A stretch of DNA of 41,328 nucleotides from Halobellus captivus (GCF_007655485.1 NZ_VJXQ01000005.1:184063-225390); one strand, 5' to 3'. Counted from the stretch's first letter, positions 1 through 8,828 are shown. The notes: generated by a model from the letters alone, not told the origin. Made by a program: numbers and translations.

Positions 1-528
1 AATGAGAGAAGGATCCAAGAAGAGTGCCAGTGCAATGATTGCACGCTGCTGCATCCCACCAGAGAATTCGTGGGGATAATCGTGAATTCGGTTTTCCTGA
101 ATGCCGACAATCTCGAACATCTCCTTAAATTGATCGAGTGCCTCAGATTCGCTCATATCGGAGTGAGTGTTTGCGATCTCCAAGGCCTGCTTGCTGATCT
201 TCTTTAGCGGATCGAGCGAATCCATCGAACTCTGCGGCACGTAGGAGATCTCCTTCCATCGGATGTTTTCGTTCAGGTACTGTTGGGATTTATTTTGCAG
301 CTCCTCACCGTTGTATCTAATTGACCCTGCGCTAACGCGCCCGTTATCGTCCAGGATGCCTAACAGAGACTTTGCAACAGTTGACTTTCCGCACCCTGAT
401 TCACCCGCAAGTCCGAAGTATTCCCCCACATCTACAGCGAAGGAAGCGTCTGAGACAGCCGTGACGGCCCCGTTTTTGGTCTGATATTCGATCGTGAGGT
501 CCTCGATTTCGAGTAGTGGCTCGCTCAT
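1..528 (-). CDS. Oligopeptide/dipeptide ABC transporter ATPase, DppD type (3' end outside window)
   Basis: The first 176 residues of a cytoplasmic ATPase that powers an oligopeptide-type importer; the rest lies beyond the left edge. Visible are Walker A GESGCGKS (residues 42-49), a Q-loop Gln at about 99 and the ABC signature SGGMQ (156-160). The reading stops just before Walker B. It starts with ATG 24 nt after the stop of the upstream permease (553-1479), so the two are probably co-transcribed. It closely resembles the complete DppD at 5673-6701, which shares the motif positions and the DDNGR and WKEIS segments. By analogy with that complete system, a DppF-type ATPase and a DppB permease should follow to the left. 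DppD type is chosen over DppF by similarity to the paralogue. Confidence 0.93.
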   Translation of the reverse strand, partial: MSEPLLEIEDLTIEYQTKNGAVTAVSDASFAVDVGEYFGLAGESGCGKSTVAKSLLGILDDNGRVSAGSIRYNGEELQNKSQQYLNENIRWKEISYVPQSSMDSLDPLKKISKQALEIANTHSDMSESEALDQFKEMFEIVGIQENRIHDYPHEFSGGMQQRAIIALALFLDPSLI

Positions 529-552
529 TGTTTTGTGTAACTTATGTTTCTT

Positions 553-1479
553 TTATGCGGCCCCGTATGCCGCCGCGTCGCCATCGCCATCCCCGGCAAC
601 GTTTTCGTATCCTCGTCCGAGTGTATACAACGATAGTACTGTGAATGAGATCATCAGTCCGGGTGCGATCGCCCACGGCCAAGCCGTGGTGAGCCGACCC
701 GAATTGTACGCGTTTCTAATCATAATCCCCCAAGAGGGGACCGTCGGATCTGAGACGCCCAAGAACGCGAGTCCTGCTTGGAGGATAATCGTGTATCCAG
801 CACCCAACGCAAAGAACAGAAACGCCATCGGTAATACGTTCGGCAGTACGTGCTTGACGATAATGTATGGTGTACTTGCTCCCGCCGCCTTCGCGGAGAG
901 GATAAACGGCTGTTCACGTATCTGTAACGCCTGCGATCGGATAACCCTCGCACTCCCTCGCCAAAGCACTAGGCCGATCACAAGGATGGATTGAAAGAAT
1001 CCCACTCCAAGAATAGCGACGAGAACCAACGCGAACGGGATGACTGGCACTGCATACACCACGTCGGTAATTCGCATAAGCACGTCATCAGATCTACCAC
1101 CAACGTACCCCGAAGTCAGTCCCATAAACGAACCGATTGCGATGATCATCCCGCCACCCAGCAGACCGGTGATCGCTGTCGGCCTCGCACCCGCGACTAA
1201 TCGAGTCAGAACGTCGTATCCCGAGTCGGTAGTTCCAAGCGGGTGTGTAAGCGATGGTTCAGCAAGGCGAAGAAGCCCCCCATCTTCACCGCGTATCCGC
1301 TCGTCGTGGTCGTAGGGCATAATTGTCGGGCCGAAAAGCGCTAGGATCAGCAACGTTAACAGAAAGAGCATCGCGAGTTTCGTCGAACGCTCTCCGAGGG
1401 CTTTCCGGAAATCGGAATCCCCCAGTGCACCGCTGACATCAACCCTCGTTATTTTTCCCAATCCTGACCTGACATCCAT
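553..1479 (-). CDS. Oligopeptide/dipeptide ABC transporter permease, DppC type
   Basis: Integral membrane permease of 308 aa. An N-terminal hydrophobic helix lies at about 35-52, then the PLGTTDSGYDVLTRL segment typical of DppC/OppC, and a BPD_transp_1 domain with about five further helices. The cytoplasmic EAA loop is visible as AAGASTPYIIVKHVLPN, where the ATPase docks. It starts with ATG 25 nt downstream of a TATA element, so it may be transcribed separately from the binding-protein gene 150 nt upstream. By eye it is about 60% identical to the permease at 4741-5667. The substrate is unknown; family members move di- and oligopeptides, and in haloarchaea many such systems have uncharacterised substrates. 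Confidence 0.94.
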   Translation of the reverse strand: MDVRSGLGKITRVDVSGALGDSDFRKALGERSTKLAMLFLLTLLILALFGPTIMPYDHDERIRGEDGGLLRLAEPSLTHPLGTTDSGYDVLTRLVAGARPTAITGLLGGGMIIAIGSFMGLTSGYVGGRSDDVLMRITDVVYAVPVIPFALVLVAILGVGFFQSILVIGLVLWRGSARVIRSQALQIREQPFILSAKAAGASTPYIIVKHVLPNVLPMAFLFFALGAGYTIILQAGLAFLGVSDPTVPSWGIMIRNAYNSGRLTTAWPWAIAPGLMISFTVLSLYTLGRGYENVAGDGDGDAAAYGAA

Positions 1480-1503
1480 AGGAACCGGTAAACGCAGAAG
1501 TGG

Positions 1504-1509
1504 TATAAA
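1504..1509 (-). promoter_or_regulatory. TATA box of the DppC permease at 1479
   Basis: On the minus strand this reads TTTATA, beginning 25 nt before the ATG. That spacing suits a leaderless archaeal transcript. A second AT-rich stretch lies just upstream at 1511-1522. Confidence 0.55.
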
Positions 1510-1543
1510 GTTTTATTATATACACGCCATTCGCCCCGTGTGA

Positions 1544-1570
1544 TGACTCACACTCCTAGTGAGTGAGTCA
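1544..1570. other. Inverted repeat between binding protein and permease genes
   Basis: The arms TGACTCAC (1544-1551) and GTGAGTCA (1563-1570) are perfectly complementary, with an 11 nt loop. An alternative fold pairs CACT with AGTG inside the loop. It lies downstream of the binding-protein stop and upstream of the permease TATA. It could be an mRNA stem that protects the abundant binding-protein transcript, a processing site, or an operator. Confidence 0.4.
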
Positions 1571-1631
1571 GAACCAACGGTTTCTGGAGCGGCAAGCGAC
1601 AGGCTGAGGAGAGGGTTGCGACGGAAGACGA

Positions 1632-3458
1632 CTATTCAAACGTCATCTCGCCGTCACCGTTGATACAGCTGAAGTTCTCGGAAGTGGGTTCCTCGCCTGC
1701 TGGCCAGAGCGGGGAGGTGTCTGCATCTGCAGGATACCGTAGGACGCCATCGTTATCCCAGCCCCAACCAGCGTCTTCGAGCCGTTGCCGCGCGCCCTCG
1801 ATGTCACCAGTGACATCGTCGGTCATCTGATAGAGCATATCTTCCGGTGGACGCGATGGGTGTGATGGAAGGAATACAACCGAATGCAGCGTCTGCTCGG
1901 GTTCTGCCCCACCGTTCGCCGCCAGCTCATTCATGAGGGATCGATCCAAGGATTGACCAACAGCCGCACGGAATTCACGGAATTTGACCGGAGCTATCGG
2001 ATGCTGCGGAGCGAGATAGTGAGGCCACATTGAGGAGTTTATCACTGTCTCACCCGCGTCGAATTCCTCTTCGACTCGTTGGGCGGCACCGGCAGAGATA
2101 CTGCTCACGATTTCGAGTTCACCTGCGAGGAATGCTTCCATCACTGCGGATTCCTCAGTATAGGACACGTAATCGACGCCGTGACTCGGGTTGTGTACCG
2201 GATGTTCGTCCTCACGCGGATCCATCGAGAGGAACTCACCTTGCGTCCATTCCGTCACTTCAAACGGACCTGAGTTCACGAACGGGGGCGTGAACGTCTC
2301 TGGATCCTCCTCTGCGCCTGCTTCAGTCCATGCTGACTCGCTCACGATTCCCCAGCGGGGGAACTTCGTTGGAACGAAGGCCGGACGGGGGGATCCAAAC
2401 TGGAACGTGAGCGAGCGCTCGTCATTGACCTCGATCGTGTACTCCTCAGGTGGTTCGGCATACGGGTATACTCCGACGTTCGACCAGATGTGTTCGAAGG
2501 TGTATTTGACGTCGTTTGCCGTGACGGGATCTCCATTGCTGAACGTCGTCTCTCTGAGTTGAACGTCGATCTGTTGGGAATCCTCGGAAACTTGCCAGTC
2601 GTCTGCGAGGACCGGGGTTAACTCGAAGTTTTCATCGAATTCTGCGAGCGGCGAATGCAGATATGTATTGAGGCGTGCGAGTGCTGGTCCTGCGGATTGC
2701 TTGTAGTAATTCTTTAGTCTGAGGAGGGATGGATTGCCATTCACGGCAATTCGGTCTCCCTGCGTCGGAGTCGACTTGATTAACGGATATGGTGCCGTAT
2801 CATGGATTCCTGTTGTTCCGAGACCACCGATATCCACTCGTTCGGAGTTGTACGCACCCCGCAGGATATCGGGAAGAACTGGAATGAGCCCAACGTCTTC
2901 ACTCATCACCGAATGGGCTTGGTTGACGAGGTCTCGTCTCTCGTCAGGAGACGTGGCTGAACCTTGGGCCATCGCCAATTCTGAATACTCGCAGTTAGCG
3001 TAGTTTGCGAGGTTTGATTGGCCGTCTCCACCGGCCCAATCGATCGCCCAGCGGCGGGTCATCTGATGAGGATCTAACCGCATTGGGTTCATCCCCGAAG
3101 AGAAAAACGAGAAGTGCGAATTGCGCTGATCTTCAATAACGTTCTCGATCATCGTTCCGGCCGCAACCGGCCGGACATCCACGGAGACACCAAGAAGCTC
3201 TTCGAGGTTCTCGGTTATCACAGGGGCCATTGACTCTTGGTATGATGTCCAAGCAATATTCGCGTAGTACTCCACAGTGACCGGTTCGGGGACACGTTCA
3301 CCGAGATTCTGCCCGCCCCCACCGTCACCGCTACCTCCGTCTCCGGAGCCATCGCCGGAACTGTTTCCACCGCACCCGGCGAGCCCAGCCATTGCGAGGG
3401 CACCGATTGATCCTAACACTTTTCGTCGTGGTATGGTATCTCGTCGCCTGTCAGCCAT
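1632..3458 (-). CDS. Extracellular substrate-binding lipoprotein of an oligopeptide-type ABC importer, circularly permuted SBP_bac_5
   Basis: Binding protein of 608 aa. It has a Tat motif RRKVLG (11-16) and a lipobox ending in Cys29, so it should be exported folded and lipid-anchored. A Gly/Ser/Asp-rich linker (30-50) follows. The domain order is unusual. Residues about 60-215 (ending in the ANCEYSE, DERRDLVNQAH and EDVGLIPVL segments) match the part that is C-terminal in DppA/OppA. Residues about 235-330 (VLADDWQVSED, FSNGDPVTANDV) match the usual N-terminal lobe, and 490-575 (FREFRAAVGQSLDR, ARQRLEDAGW) match the usual middle-to-late segment, after which the protein ends. Cys156 and Cys598 are the only cysteines besides the lipobox. 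It is the first gene of the minus-strand transporter cluster and has its own TATA. Confidence 0.93.
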   Translation of the reverse strand: MADRRRDTIPRRKVLGSIGALAMAGLAGCGGNSSGDGSGDGGSGDGGGGQNLGERVPEPVTVEYYANIAWTSYQESMAPVITENLEELLGVSVDVRPVAAGTMIENVIEDQRNSHFSFFSSGMNPMRLDPHQMTRRWAIDWAGGDGQSNLANYANCEYSELAMAQGSATSPDERRDLVNQAHSVMSEDVGLIPVLPDILRGAYNSERVDIGGLGTTGIHDTAPYPLIKSTPTQGDRIAVNGNPSLLRLKNYYKQSAGPALARLNTYLHSPLAEFDENFELTPVLADDWQVSEDSQQIDVQLRETTFSNGDPVTANDVKYTFEHIWSNVGVYPYAEPPEEYTIEVNDERSLTFQFGSPRPAFVPTKFPRWGIVSESAWTEAGAEEDPETFTPPFVNSGPFEVTEWTQGEFLSMDPREDEHPVHNPSHGVDYVSYTEESAVMEAFLAGELEIVSSISAGAAQRVEEEFDAGETVINSSMWPHYLAPQHPIAPVKFREFRAAVGQSLDRSLMNELAANGGAEPEQTLHSVVFLPSHPSRPPEDMLYQMTDDVTGDIEGARQRLEDAGWGWDNDGVLRYPADADTSPLWPAGEEPTSENFSCINGDGEMTFE

Positions 3459-3482
3459 ACCCCTACCAATATGATAAGACGG

Positions 3483-3488
3483 TATAAA
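3483..3488 (-). promoter_or_regulatory. TATA box of the binding-protein gene at 3458
   Basis: On the minus strand this reads TTTATA, beginning 25 nt before the ATG. The spacing matches the TATA of the permease gene at 1479. It supports the annotated start and a leaderless transcript. Confidence 0.55.
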
Positions 3489-3604
3489 CCTTTACATAAA
3501 TTTGTTAATATTAGGCGTTACCCCACAGACTGGGCGTCTTCACCCCCGAGCGGTCCATATCTACCCTGCTAGCGTCGGATCGAGAAAGGAGCCTCTTGGG
3601 ATTT

Positions 3605-4558
3605 TCAGGGGCCACTACTGAGAATCGGATCCTCGGCTGCGTTGACCTCGATTTTCTCTTCGACTTCCAAGGCCTCATCGAGATACTGCTCGAAAACTTT
3701 GATTACTGCAGGTGCATTCTCTTTTGCGTACCCACTGGCCGCGGCCGCAGTATACAGTTGAAGTATCGACGTCATCACGTGCATTGGGAAATCAACGTCC
3801 TCTGCAGCCCGTAGAGCGTATCTGAGGTCTTTTTGTGTGTATTCGACGGGAAAACCGGGCTCAAAATCCCGATTAAGCGCCGATGGCATCAACACGCGAA
3901 ATGCTACCGAACTCCCGGCCCCGAATTTTAGTGTATCGAATAGATCACGCACATCGAGCCCCTGCGCTGCTCCCAACGAAAGTGCCTCCAGCGCAAGAAC
4001 GGTGTTTCCGAGCGAAATACAGTTGTTTACGAGCTTCGTTGTTTTCCCAGCACCGCTTTCGCCCATGTACTGTGTATGCCTAGCAATTGAACTAAAAACG
4101 GCTTGGACGTTATCATCATCGAATGCGCTTTTCGGGCCACCTACTGGCAGGAGTACTGTGCCATTCCTTGCATTATCTGGGCCTCCGAAAAATGGGGCAT
4201 CGAGCAGATCGATCCCGTGGGTTCGGAGGTCGGCGGCAAGTTCCCGCGTTGATTCCGGCGGAACAGTGCTCTGTTCGATGCAGATGAGGTCCTCGTGTGC
4301 TCCGTGGACAACTCCGTCATCCCCGAGATAAGCCGCTTCGACGATTTCCGGATAACTCAGTGCACTAAGGAGGATATCCACCTCTGAAGCGAGTTCCGCG
4401 TTTGATTCGGCAATCCGCCCACCGTGCGCTTCAAACTCTGCAAGGGCATCGTCTTGAATGTCGAAACCGATTACATCGAATCCCTCATCGACAAGATGGT
4501 ATGCGATGCCTCCTCCCATTCTTCCTAGCCCGATCTGCCCAACGGTAACTGATGCCAT
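3605..4558 (-). CDS. NAD(P)-dependent beta-hydroxyacid dehydrogenase (3-hydroxyisobutyrate dehydrogenase family)
   Basis: Soluble oxidoreductase of 317 aa. The N-terminal Rossmann fold has the GLGRMGG loop (10-16), followed by the DAPFFGG substrate-binding segment (120-126) and the catalytic-helix motif KLVNN with Lys175. The family oxidises 3-hydroxyisobutyrate, tartronate semialdehyde, 4-hydroxybutyrate or similar acids, or reduces the matching semialdehydes; the substrate cannot be read here. The start is ATG with an AT-rich element (4582-4589) about 25 nt upstream. It is divergent from the second ABC importer (4741) across 182 nt. A close paralogue lies at 22658-23605, sharing long blocks such as PSALNRDF and ILQLYTAAAASGYA. 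A role with the aldehyde dehydrogenases nearby is likely but unproven. Confidence 0.9.
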   Translation of the reverse strand: MASVTVGQIGLGRMGGGIAYHLVDEGFDVIGFDIQDDALAEFEAHGGRIAESNAELASEVDILLSALSYPEIVEAAYLGDDGVVHGAHEDLICIEQSTVPPESTRELAADLRTHGIDLLDAPFFGGPDNARNGTVLLPVGGPKSAFDDDNVQAVFSSIARHTQYMGESGAGKTTKLVNNCISLGNTVLALEALSLGAAQGLDVRDLFDTLKFGAGSSVAFRVLMPSALNRDFEPGFPVEYTQKDLRYALRAAEDVDFPMHVMTSILQLYTAAAASGYAKENAPAVIKVFEQYLDEALEVEEKIEVNAAEDPILSSGP

Positions 4559-4740
4559 ACAAATCGGTAAGGTGATCGCCTACAAATAGCTACTGATAGA
4601 TACTGCGAAAGTGATCGATGGAGAAGGCTGTAGCCTGCCACACTGGTCTCCGAAAAAGAGGTTTTCCGCCTAGCAAAAGTGGCAGTATATCAAGGTAAAA
4701 CCTATATGTAGGGGTTTCCTCATTGGGATTCAGAGGAAGA

Positions 4741-5667
4741 ATGGTTAAGAATAACCTCAGTCTGATGGATAATCGATTTGCCAACAATTACGTGGTGCGT
4801 AATGTAGTTGGATCTCTGAGACTTATGCTGGAAGACAAAGCGACAATGGTGTATTTCAGCTATCTCGTTTTTGTCTTGTTTCTCGGTGCGTTCGGACCAA
4901 TGCTCGCGCCTTACCCATACGATGAAACACTCTACGTGAATGGGGAAATACTCCGTTCGGCGCCACCGTCTCTCGCCCATCCACTGGGGACGAACAACAT
5001 CGGGCAGGATATCTTTTCTAGGCTCCTTTACGGAGCTCGGCCGACAATGATCACCGGTCTGCTCGGCGGATCAATGATTATTAGCATTGGAATGACCGTC
5101 GGTGTTACTGCCGGGTACGTCGGTGGCCGCGTCGACAATACGCTGATGCGAATTACTGATGTTGTGTACGGTGTCCCCCTCATCCCATTCGCGATCGTCC
5201 TCGTCTCGCTTTTCGGAATCGGATTTGTCCAATCAATCGTAGTGATCGGACTATTACTCTGGCGGGGGAATGCTCGAGTTCTCAGATCACAAGTGCTACA
5301 GATACGCGAGCGGCCCTTCATTCTAGCCAGCAAGGCGGCCGGTGCGAGTAGGACCAGAATCGTCTTCAAACACGTGTTACCAAATATTGCGCCGATGGCG
5401 GTGCTGTTTTTCTCGCTCGGTATCGGATTCAGCATCTTGATCCAAGCAACGCTCGCGTTCCTGGGGGTTACCAGTCCGTTTATTCCATCCTGGGGCGTTA
5501 TGGTTCGAAGTGCATACAACTCGGGATTGATGTCACAAGCTTGGTGGTGGTCGCTCCCGCCCGGATTGATGATCGCATTTACCGTACTTGCAACGTTTAT
5601 GTTCGGTCGTAGCTACGAGAACATCGCTGGACAGGGTAACGAAGAAGCGTTCGTACAGGCTGGATAA
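4741..5667 (+). CDS. Oligopeptide/dipeptide ABC transporter permease, DppC type (second system)
   Basis: Permease of 309 aa and first gene of a DppC-D-F-B operon. It has an N-terminal helix at about 35-55, the HPLGTNNIGQDIFSRLL segment, and a BPD_transp_1 domain with an EAA loop around KAAGASRTRIVFKHVLP. ATG 4741 is preferred over an in-frame TTG at 4723. A TATA-like CTATATG (4702-4708) lies 33 nt upstream, and a GAGGA element sits shortly before the ATG, so a short leader is expected. The next gene starts 5 nt after the stop. Similarity to the permease at 553-1479 extends over nearly the whole length, which suggests duplication of a complete importer. Confidence 0.94.
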   Translation: MVKNNLSLMDNRFANNYVVRNVVGSLRLMLEDKATMVYFSYLVFVLFLGAFGPMLAPYPYDETLYVNGEILRSAPPSLAHPLGTNNIGQDIFSRLLYGARPTMITGLLGGSMIISIGMTVGVTAGYVGGRVDNTLMRITDVVYGVPLIPFAIVLVSLFGIGFVQSIVVIGLLLWRGNARVLRSQVLQIRERPFILASKAAGASRTRIVFKHVLPNIAPMAVLFFSLGIGFSILIQATLAFLGVTSPFIPSWGVMVRSAYNSGLMSQAWWWSLPPGLMIAFTVLATFMFGRSYENIAGQGNEEAFVQAG

Positions 5668-5672
5668 TCACA

Positions 5673-6701
5673 ATGACTACACCACTACTTGAAGCCGAAA
5701 ACCTCACAGTCCAGTACGAAACAGCGAACGGGATGTTGACCGCTGTTTCCGATGCCTCGTTTACGATTAACACCAGCGAGTATTTCGGGCTCGTCGGCGA
5801 ATCTGGATGCGGAAAGAGCACGATAACCAAGGCAGCATTAGGGGGCCTTGATGATAACGGACGGATTACGGCCGGAAAGATCCGTTACAAGGGTGAAGAG
5901 ATACAGGATTACACCGAGAAGGAATTCAATGAGAAGCTCCGGTGGAAAGAGATCTCGTGGATCCCGCAGGGGTCGATGAACAGTTTGGACCCCCTACAGC
6001 GAATCAGCGAACAGGCGGCAATGATCGCGAGAGTCCACACAGATCTCAGCAAAGATGAGGCGGTTGAACGCCTCCGTGAGATGTTCGATATCGTTGGCCT
6101 TCCGAAGGAACGGGTGACGGACTACCCGCACCAATTCTCCGGCGGGATGCAACAGCGTGCGGTCATTGCACTCGCTCTGTTTCTTCGACCCTCCCTCCTG
6201 ATCGCCGATGAACCGACGACTGCCCTTGACGTCATTATGCAGGATCAGGTGTTCAAATATCTCAACGAGATCAAACAGGACGGGGAGATTGGAATGCTCC
6301 TCATCACCCACGATATCAGTCTTGTTTTCGAATCTTGCGACCGGATGTCGGTGATGCACGCAGGACAGATATCCGAAACCGGCACTGTCGAAACCATCTA
6401 CGAGGAACCTCACCACCCCTATACGATCCTCCTCAAGGAGGCTTTTCCCGATCTCCGTTATCCGGATCGCGAACTCGGTATCATCGAAGGGAACCCTCCG
6501 CAGAATATGGGGGAGGTCGACTACTGCACGTTCGTCGACCGCTGCCCGTGGGCAGTCCCCGAGTGTCAGGAACAAGCGCCCTCACTGGAACCTGTTGGCG
6601 GAGACGAAGATCATCCGGTGTCTTGTTTCAGGCGAGAAGAAGTCCTCGAGGAGTACCGCGCTGAAAACGAAACTGTGGCGCAGACTGGGGGTGACCAATG
6701 A
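5673..6701 (+). CDS. Oligopeptide/dipeptide ABC transporter ATPase, DppD type
   Basis: ATPase subunit of 342 aa. It has Walker A GESGCGKS (42-49), Q-loop Gln99, signature SGGMQ (156-160), Walker B LLIADE (175-180) and H-loop His213. The C-terminal oligo_HPY extension carries the Cys-containing segment CTFVDRCPWAVPEC and a final conserved Cys. That extension marks peptide/nickel-type transporters. The gene begins 5 nt after the permease and its last codons overlap the DppF start by 4 nt (ATGA), so translation is probably coupled. All catalytic motifs are intact. Confidence 0.96.
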   Translation: MTTPLLEAENLTVQYETANGMLTAVSDASFTINTSEYFGLVGESGCGKSTITKAALGGLDDNGRITAGKIRYKGEEIQDYTEKEFNEKLRWKEISWIPQGSMNSLDPLQRISEQAAMIARVHTDLSKDEAVERLREMFDIVGLPKERVTDYPHQFSGGMQQRAVIALALFLRPSLLIADEPTTALDVIMQDQVFKYLNEIKQDGEIGMLLITHDISLVFESCDRMSVMHAGQISETGTVETIYEEPHHPYTILLKEAFPDLRYPDRELGIIEGNPPQNMGEVDYCTFVDRCPWAVPECQEQAPSLEPVGGDEDHPVSCFRREEVLEEYRAENETVAQTGGDQ

Positions 6702-7756
6702 CGGAGAACGCGGGGCCGGTCCTCGAGACGCAGAACCTCGAGAAGTACTTCGATCAAAGCACAAGCATAATTGATACGCTCCTGCGCAGGGAGAACGAGA
6801 AGGTACAGGCAGTCGACGGGGTGTCGATTGCGCTTGACAGTAACGAGTCTCAGGGTGTCATCGGCGAGAGCGGATGTGGCAAAACGACCCTCCTCAAGAC
6901 GCTGATGGGGCTCTACCAACCGACAAATGGAAAGATTCTATTCAAGGGCAATGATACGGCCGAATTCGGCCGAAAAGACTGGAAGGAGTTCCGCCGCAAC
7001 GTTCAGATCATTTTCCAGGATCCCTTCGATTCACTCGACCCGAAGCTGACCATTCGAGAAACGCTCGAAGAGCCACTCAAGATACACAACATCTCAAACG
7101 TTGACGAGCGTATCGTCGATATCCTCGAACAAGTGGAGCTCAACCCACCGGAAAAGTATCTCGATCGGTTCCCCCGACAGATGAGTGGCGGAGAACTCCA
7201 GCGTGTCTCAATCGCCCGTGCGCTTATTTTGGAGCCAGAAGTTATCCTTGCGGACGAGCCGGTCTCAATGCTCGACGTCTCGACTCAGGCATCGATTTTG
7301 AATTTGCTTTCGGAGTTAGTCGATGAACTGGACGTGTCGATGTTCTACATTTCTCACGACCTTTCGACGGTATCGTACGTCTGTGACCGGATTAACGTGA
7401 TGTACCTTGGACGGATCGTTGAATCTGCACCCACCAGTGAGTTGTTAGAAGATCCACAACACCCGTACTCCCAAGCATTGATCGATGCAGTTCCGATTCC
7501 GGACCCGAAGTACAACCGTGGCTACACAACGCTAGAAGGCGATGTACAGAACCCCGTCGGAATCGGAGACGGGTGTCGGTTTCGAGATCGATGTCCCGAT
7601 CGAATGGACGTCTGTGAGCAGACGCCCAAGTTCATCGACGTCGAATCGGATGATGACCGGAAGGTGGCTTGCCACCTGTATTATGATCATCCACAGCATA
7701 CGGAAACAGCGCATACAGACGAGGAGCAACAGGAACCGGAGGTGTCCGCACAATGA
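6698..7756 (+). CDS. Oligopeptide/dipeptide ABC transporter ATPase, DppF type
   Basis: Second ATPase of the importer, 352 aa. It has Walker A GESGCGKT (56-63), a Q-loop in IIFQDPFDSLDP, signature SGGEL (163-167), Walker B VILADE (182-187) and H-loop His220. The C-terminal oligo_HPY region has CRFRDRCPDRMDVC and a later Cys. It overlaps dppD by 4 nt. The DppF assignment rests on the FQDP-SLDP form of the Q-loop and the second position in the ATPase pair. The 79 nt before the DppB gene contain only a weak imperfect GC-rich stem. Confidence 0.96.
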   Translation: MTENAGPVLETQNLEKYFDQSTSIIDTLLRRENEKVQAVDGVSIALDSNESQGVIGESGCGKTTLLKTLMGLYQPTNGKILFKGNDTAEFGRKDWKEFRRNVQIIFQDPFDSLDPKLTIRETLEEPLKIHNISNVDERIVDILEQVELNPPEKYLDRFPRQMSGGELQRVSIARALILEPEVILADEPVSMLDVSTQASILNLLSELVDELDVSMFYISHDLSTVSYVCDRINVMYLGRIVESAPTSELLEDPQHPYSQALIDAVPIPDPKYNRGYTTLEGDVQNPVGIGDGCRFRDRCPDRMDVCEQTPKFIDVESDDDRKVACHLYYDHPQHTETAHTDEEQQEPEVSAQ

Positions 7757-7835
7757 TGTTACAACCGACTAGTAAACCCGCCGATTGCGGGGTTCGTACA
7801 GTGCTTAATCAGAACCATTCGCTGGGTGATCACCG

Positions 7836-8828
7836 ATGAGCCGCGTTCGTTACGTCGCTTTCAGGTCCGTACAGACGGTCGTCTTACTGTTCTTGATCCT
7901 GACGTTCTTGTTTTTCTTCTTCAGGATGCTCCCCGGTTCCTACGCAGATCTGATGGCGTTTCAAGGCGCAAACGAGGCGACCGTTGAAGCAATGCAAGAA
8001 AAATGGGGGTTGAACGACCCGCTGTACGTCCAGTATTTCCGATATGTCACTAACCTCCTGACAGGTGACGCTGGATCGTCACTCCAGTTCCGAATCCCCG
8101 TTTGGGACTTCGTGAAGATGAAAATCTTCAACTCACTTCTCCTTGTTGGCCCCGCGATCACGGTTGGCTACATCTTCGGTACCTTGATCGGTGGATTCCT
8201 CGGGAACAGACGGGGATCAAAGGAAGAGAAATATGGTCTGATCCCGCTCATCCTGACCGGATCATTCCCATCGTTCGTCACAGCAATTATGTTTATCATC
8301 GTGTTCGCGGGATGGCTAAACTTGGTGCCGACGTCCGGAATGTTCGGCTTTTCCAACCCGTACAACAGCAGCGAATTCGCGTGGTGGCGGCCCTACTTAA
8401 CCAAAGACTTCGCAATCCACTACGCGCTGCCGTTCCTGACGATCGTGGCCAGATATACCTACCTACCGGCACTCGTTATGCGAACCAACGTCGTTGAGGT
8501 CCTTGGGCAGGACTTCTTCTACTATCACAGGATGACTGGTCTTCCTGGAGAACAGCAACTCAAACGGCTGATGAACCACGCAATCCTCCCAGTCGTCACG
8601 CTGTACCCGATCTCGATGACGCGAGCCATCGGAGGTCTCGTCGTGATCGAAATGGTCTTCAACTGGCCAGGAATTGGCTACGCACTCGTACAGGCTGTGT
8701 TCGCCCGTGACTTCCCGGTGGTACAATTCGTTTTCTTCTTAGTCGCAACCTTCGTCGTCGTCGGGAACTTCGCGGTCGATATCCTGTACGGCTACATCGA
8801 CCCACGAGTCTCAGTCGATAACAACTAA
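7836..8828 (+). CDS. Oligopeptide/dipeptide ABC transporter permease, DppB type
   Basis: Permease of 330 aa with about six membrane helices. The N-terminal helix at about 10-32 is followed by the FRMLPGSYADLM segment, the LNDPLYVQYFRYVTNLLTGD loop typical of DppB, and an EAA loop around GLPGEQQLKRLMNHAILP. Placing DppB last (C-D-F-B) differs from the usual bacterial A-B-C-D-F order. A T-rich stretch right after the stop (8840-8846) may serve as an archaeal terminator. Together with 4741-7756 it forms a complete membrane and energy module without its own binding-protein gene in the same direction. Confidence 0.95.
   Translation: MSRVRYVAFRSVQTVVLLFLILTFLFFFFRMLPGSYADLMAFQGANEATVEAMQEKWGLNDPLYVQYFRYVTNLLTGDAGSSLQFRIPVWDFVKMKIFNSLLLVGPAITVGYIFGTLIGGFLGNRRGSKEEKYGLIPLILTGSFPSFVTAIMFIIVFAGWLNLVPTSGMFGFSNPYNSSEFAWWRPYLTKDFAIHYALPFLTIVARYTYLPALVMRTNVVEVLGQDFFYYHRMTGLPGEQQLKRLMNHAILPVVTLYPISMTRAIGGLVVIEMVFNWPGIGYALVQAVFARDFPVVQFVFFLVATFVVVGNFAVDILYGYIDPRVSVDNN

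Noticed and set aside
494-994. A 166-codon frame on the plus strand opposite the DppC permease
   Set aside because: It lies fully antisense to a clear permease and its product (rich in Ser, Pro and Ala) shows no family pattern.
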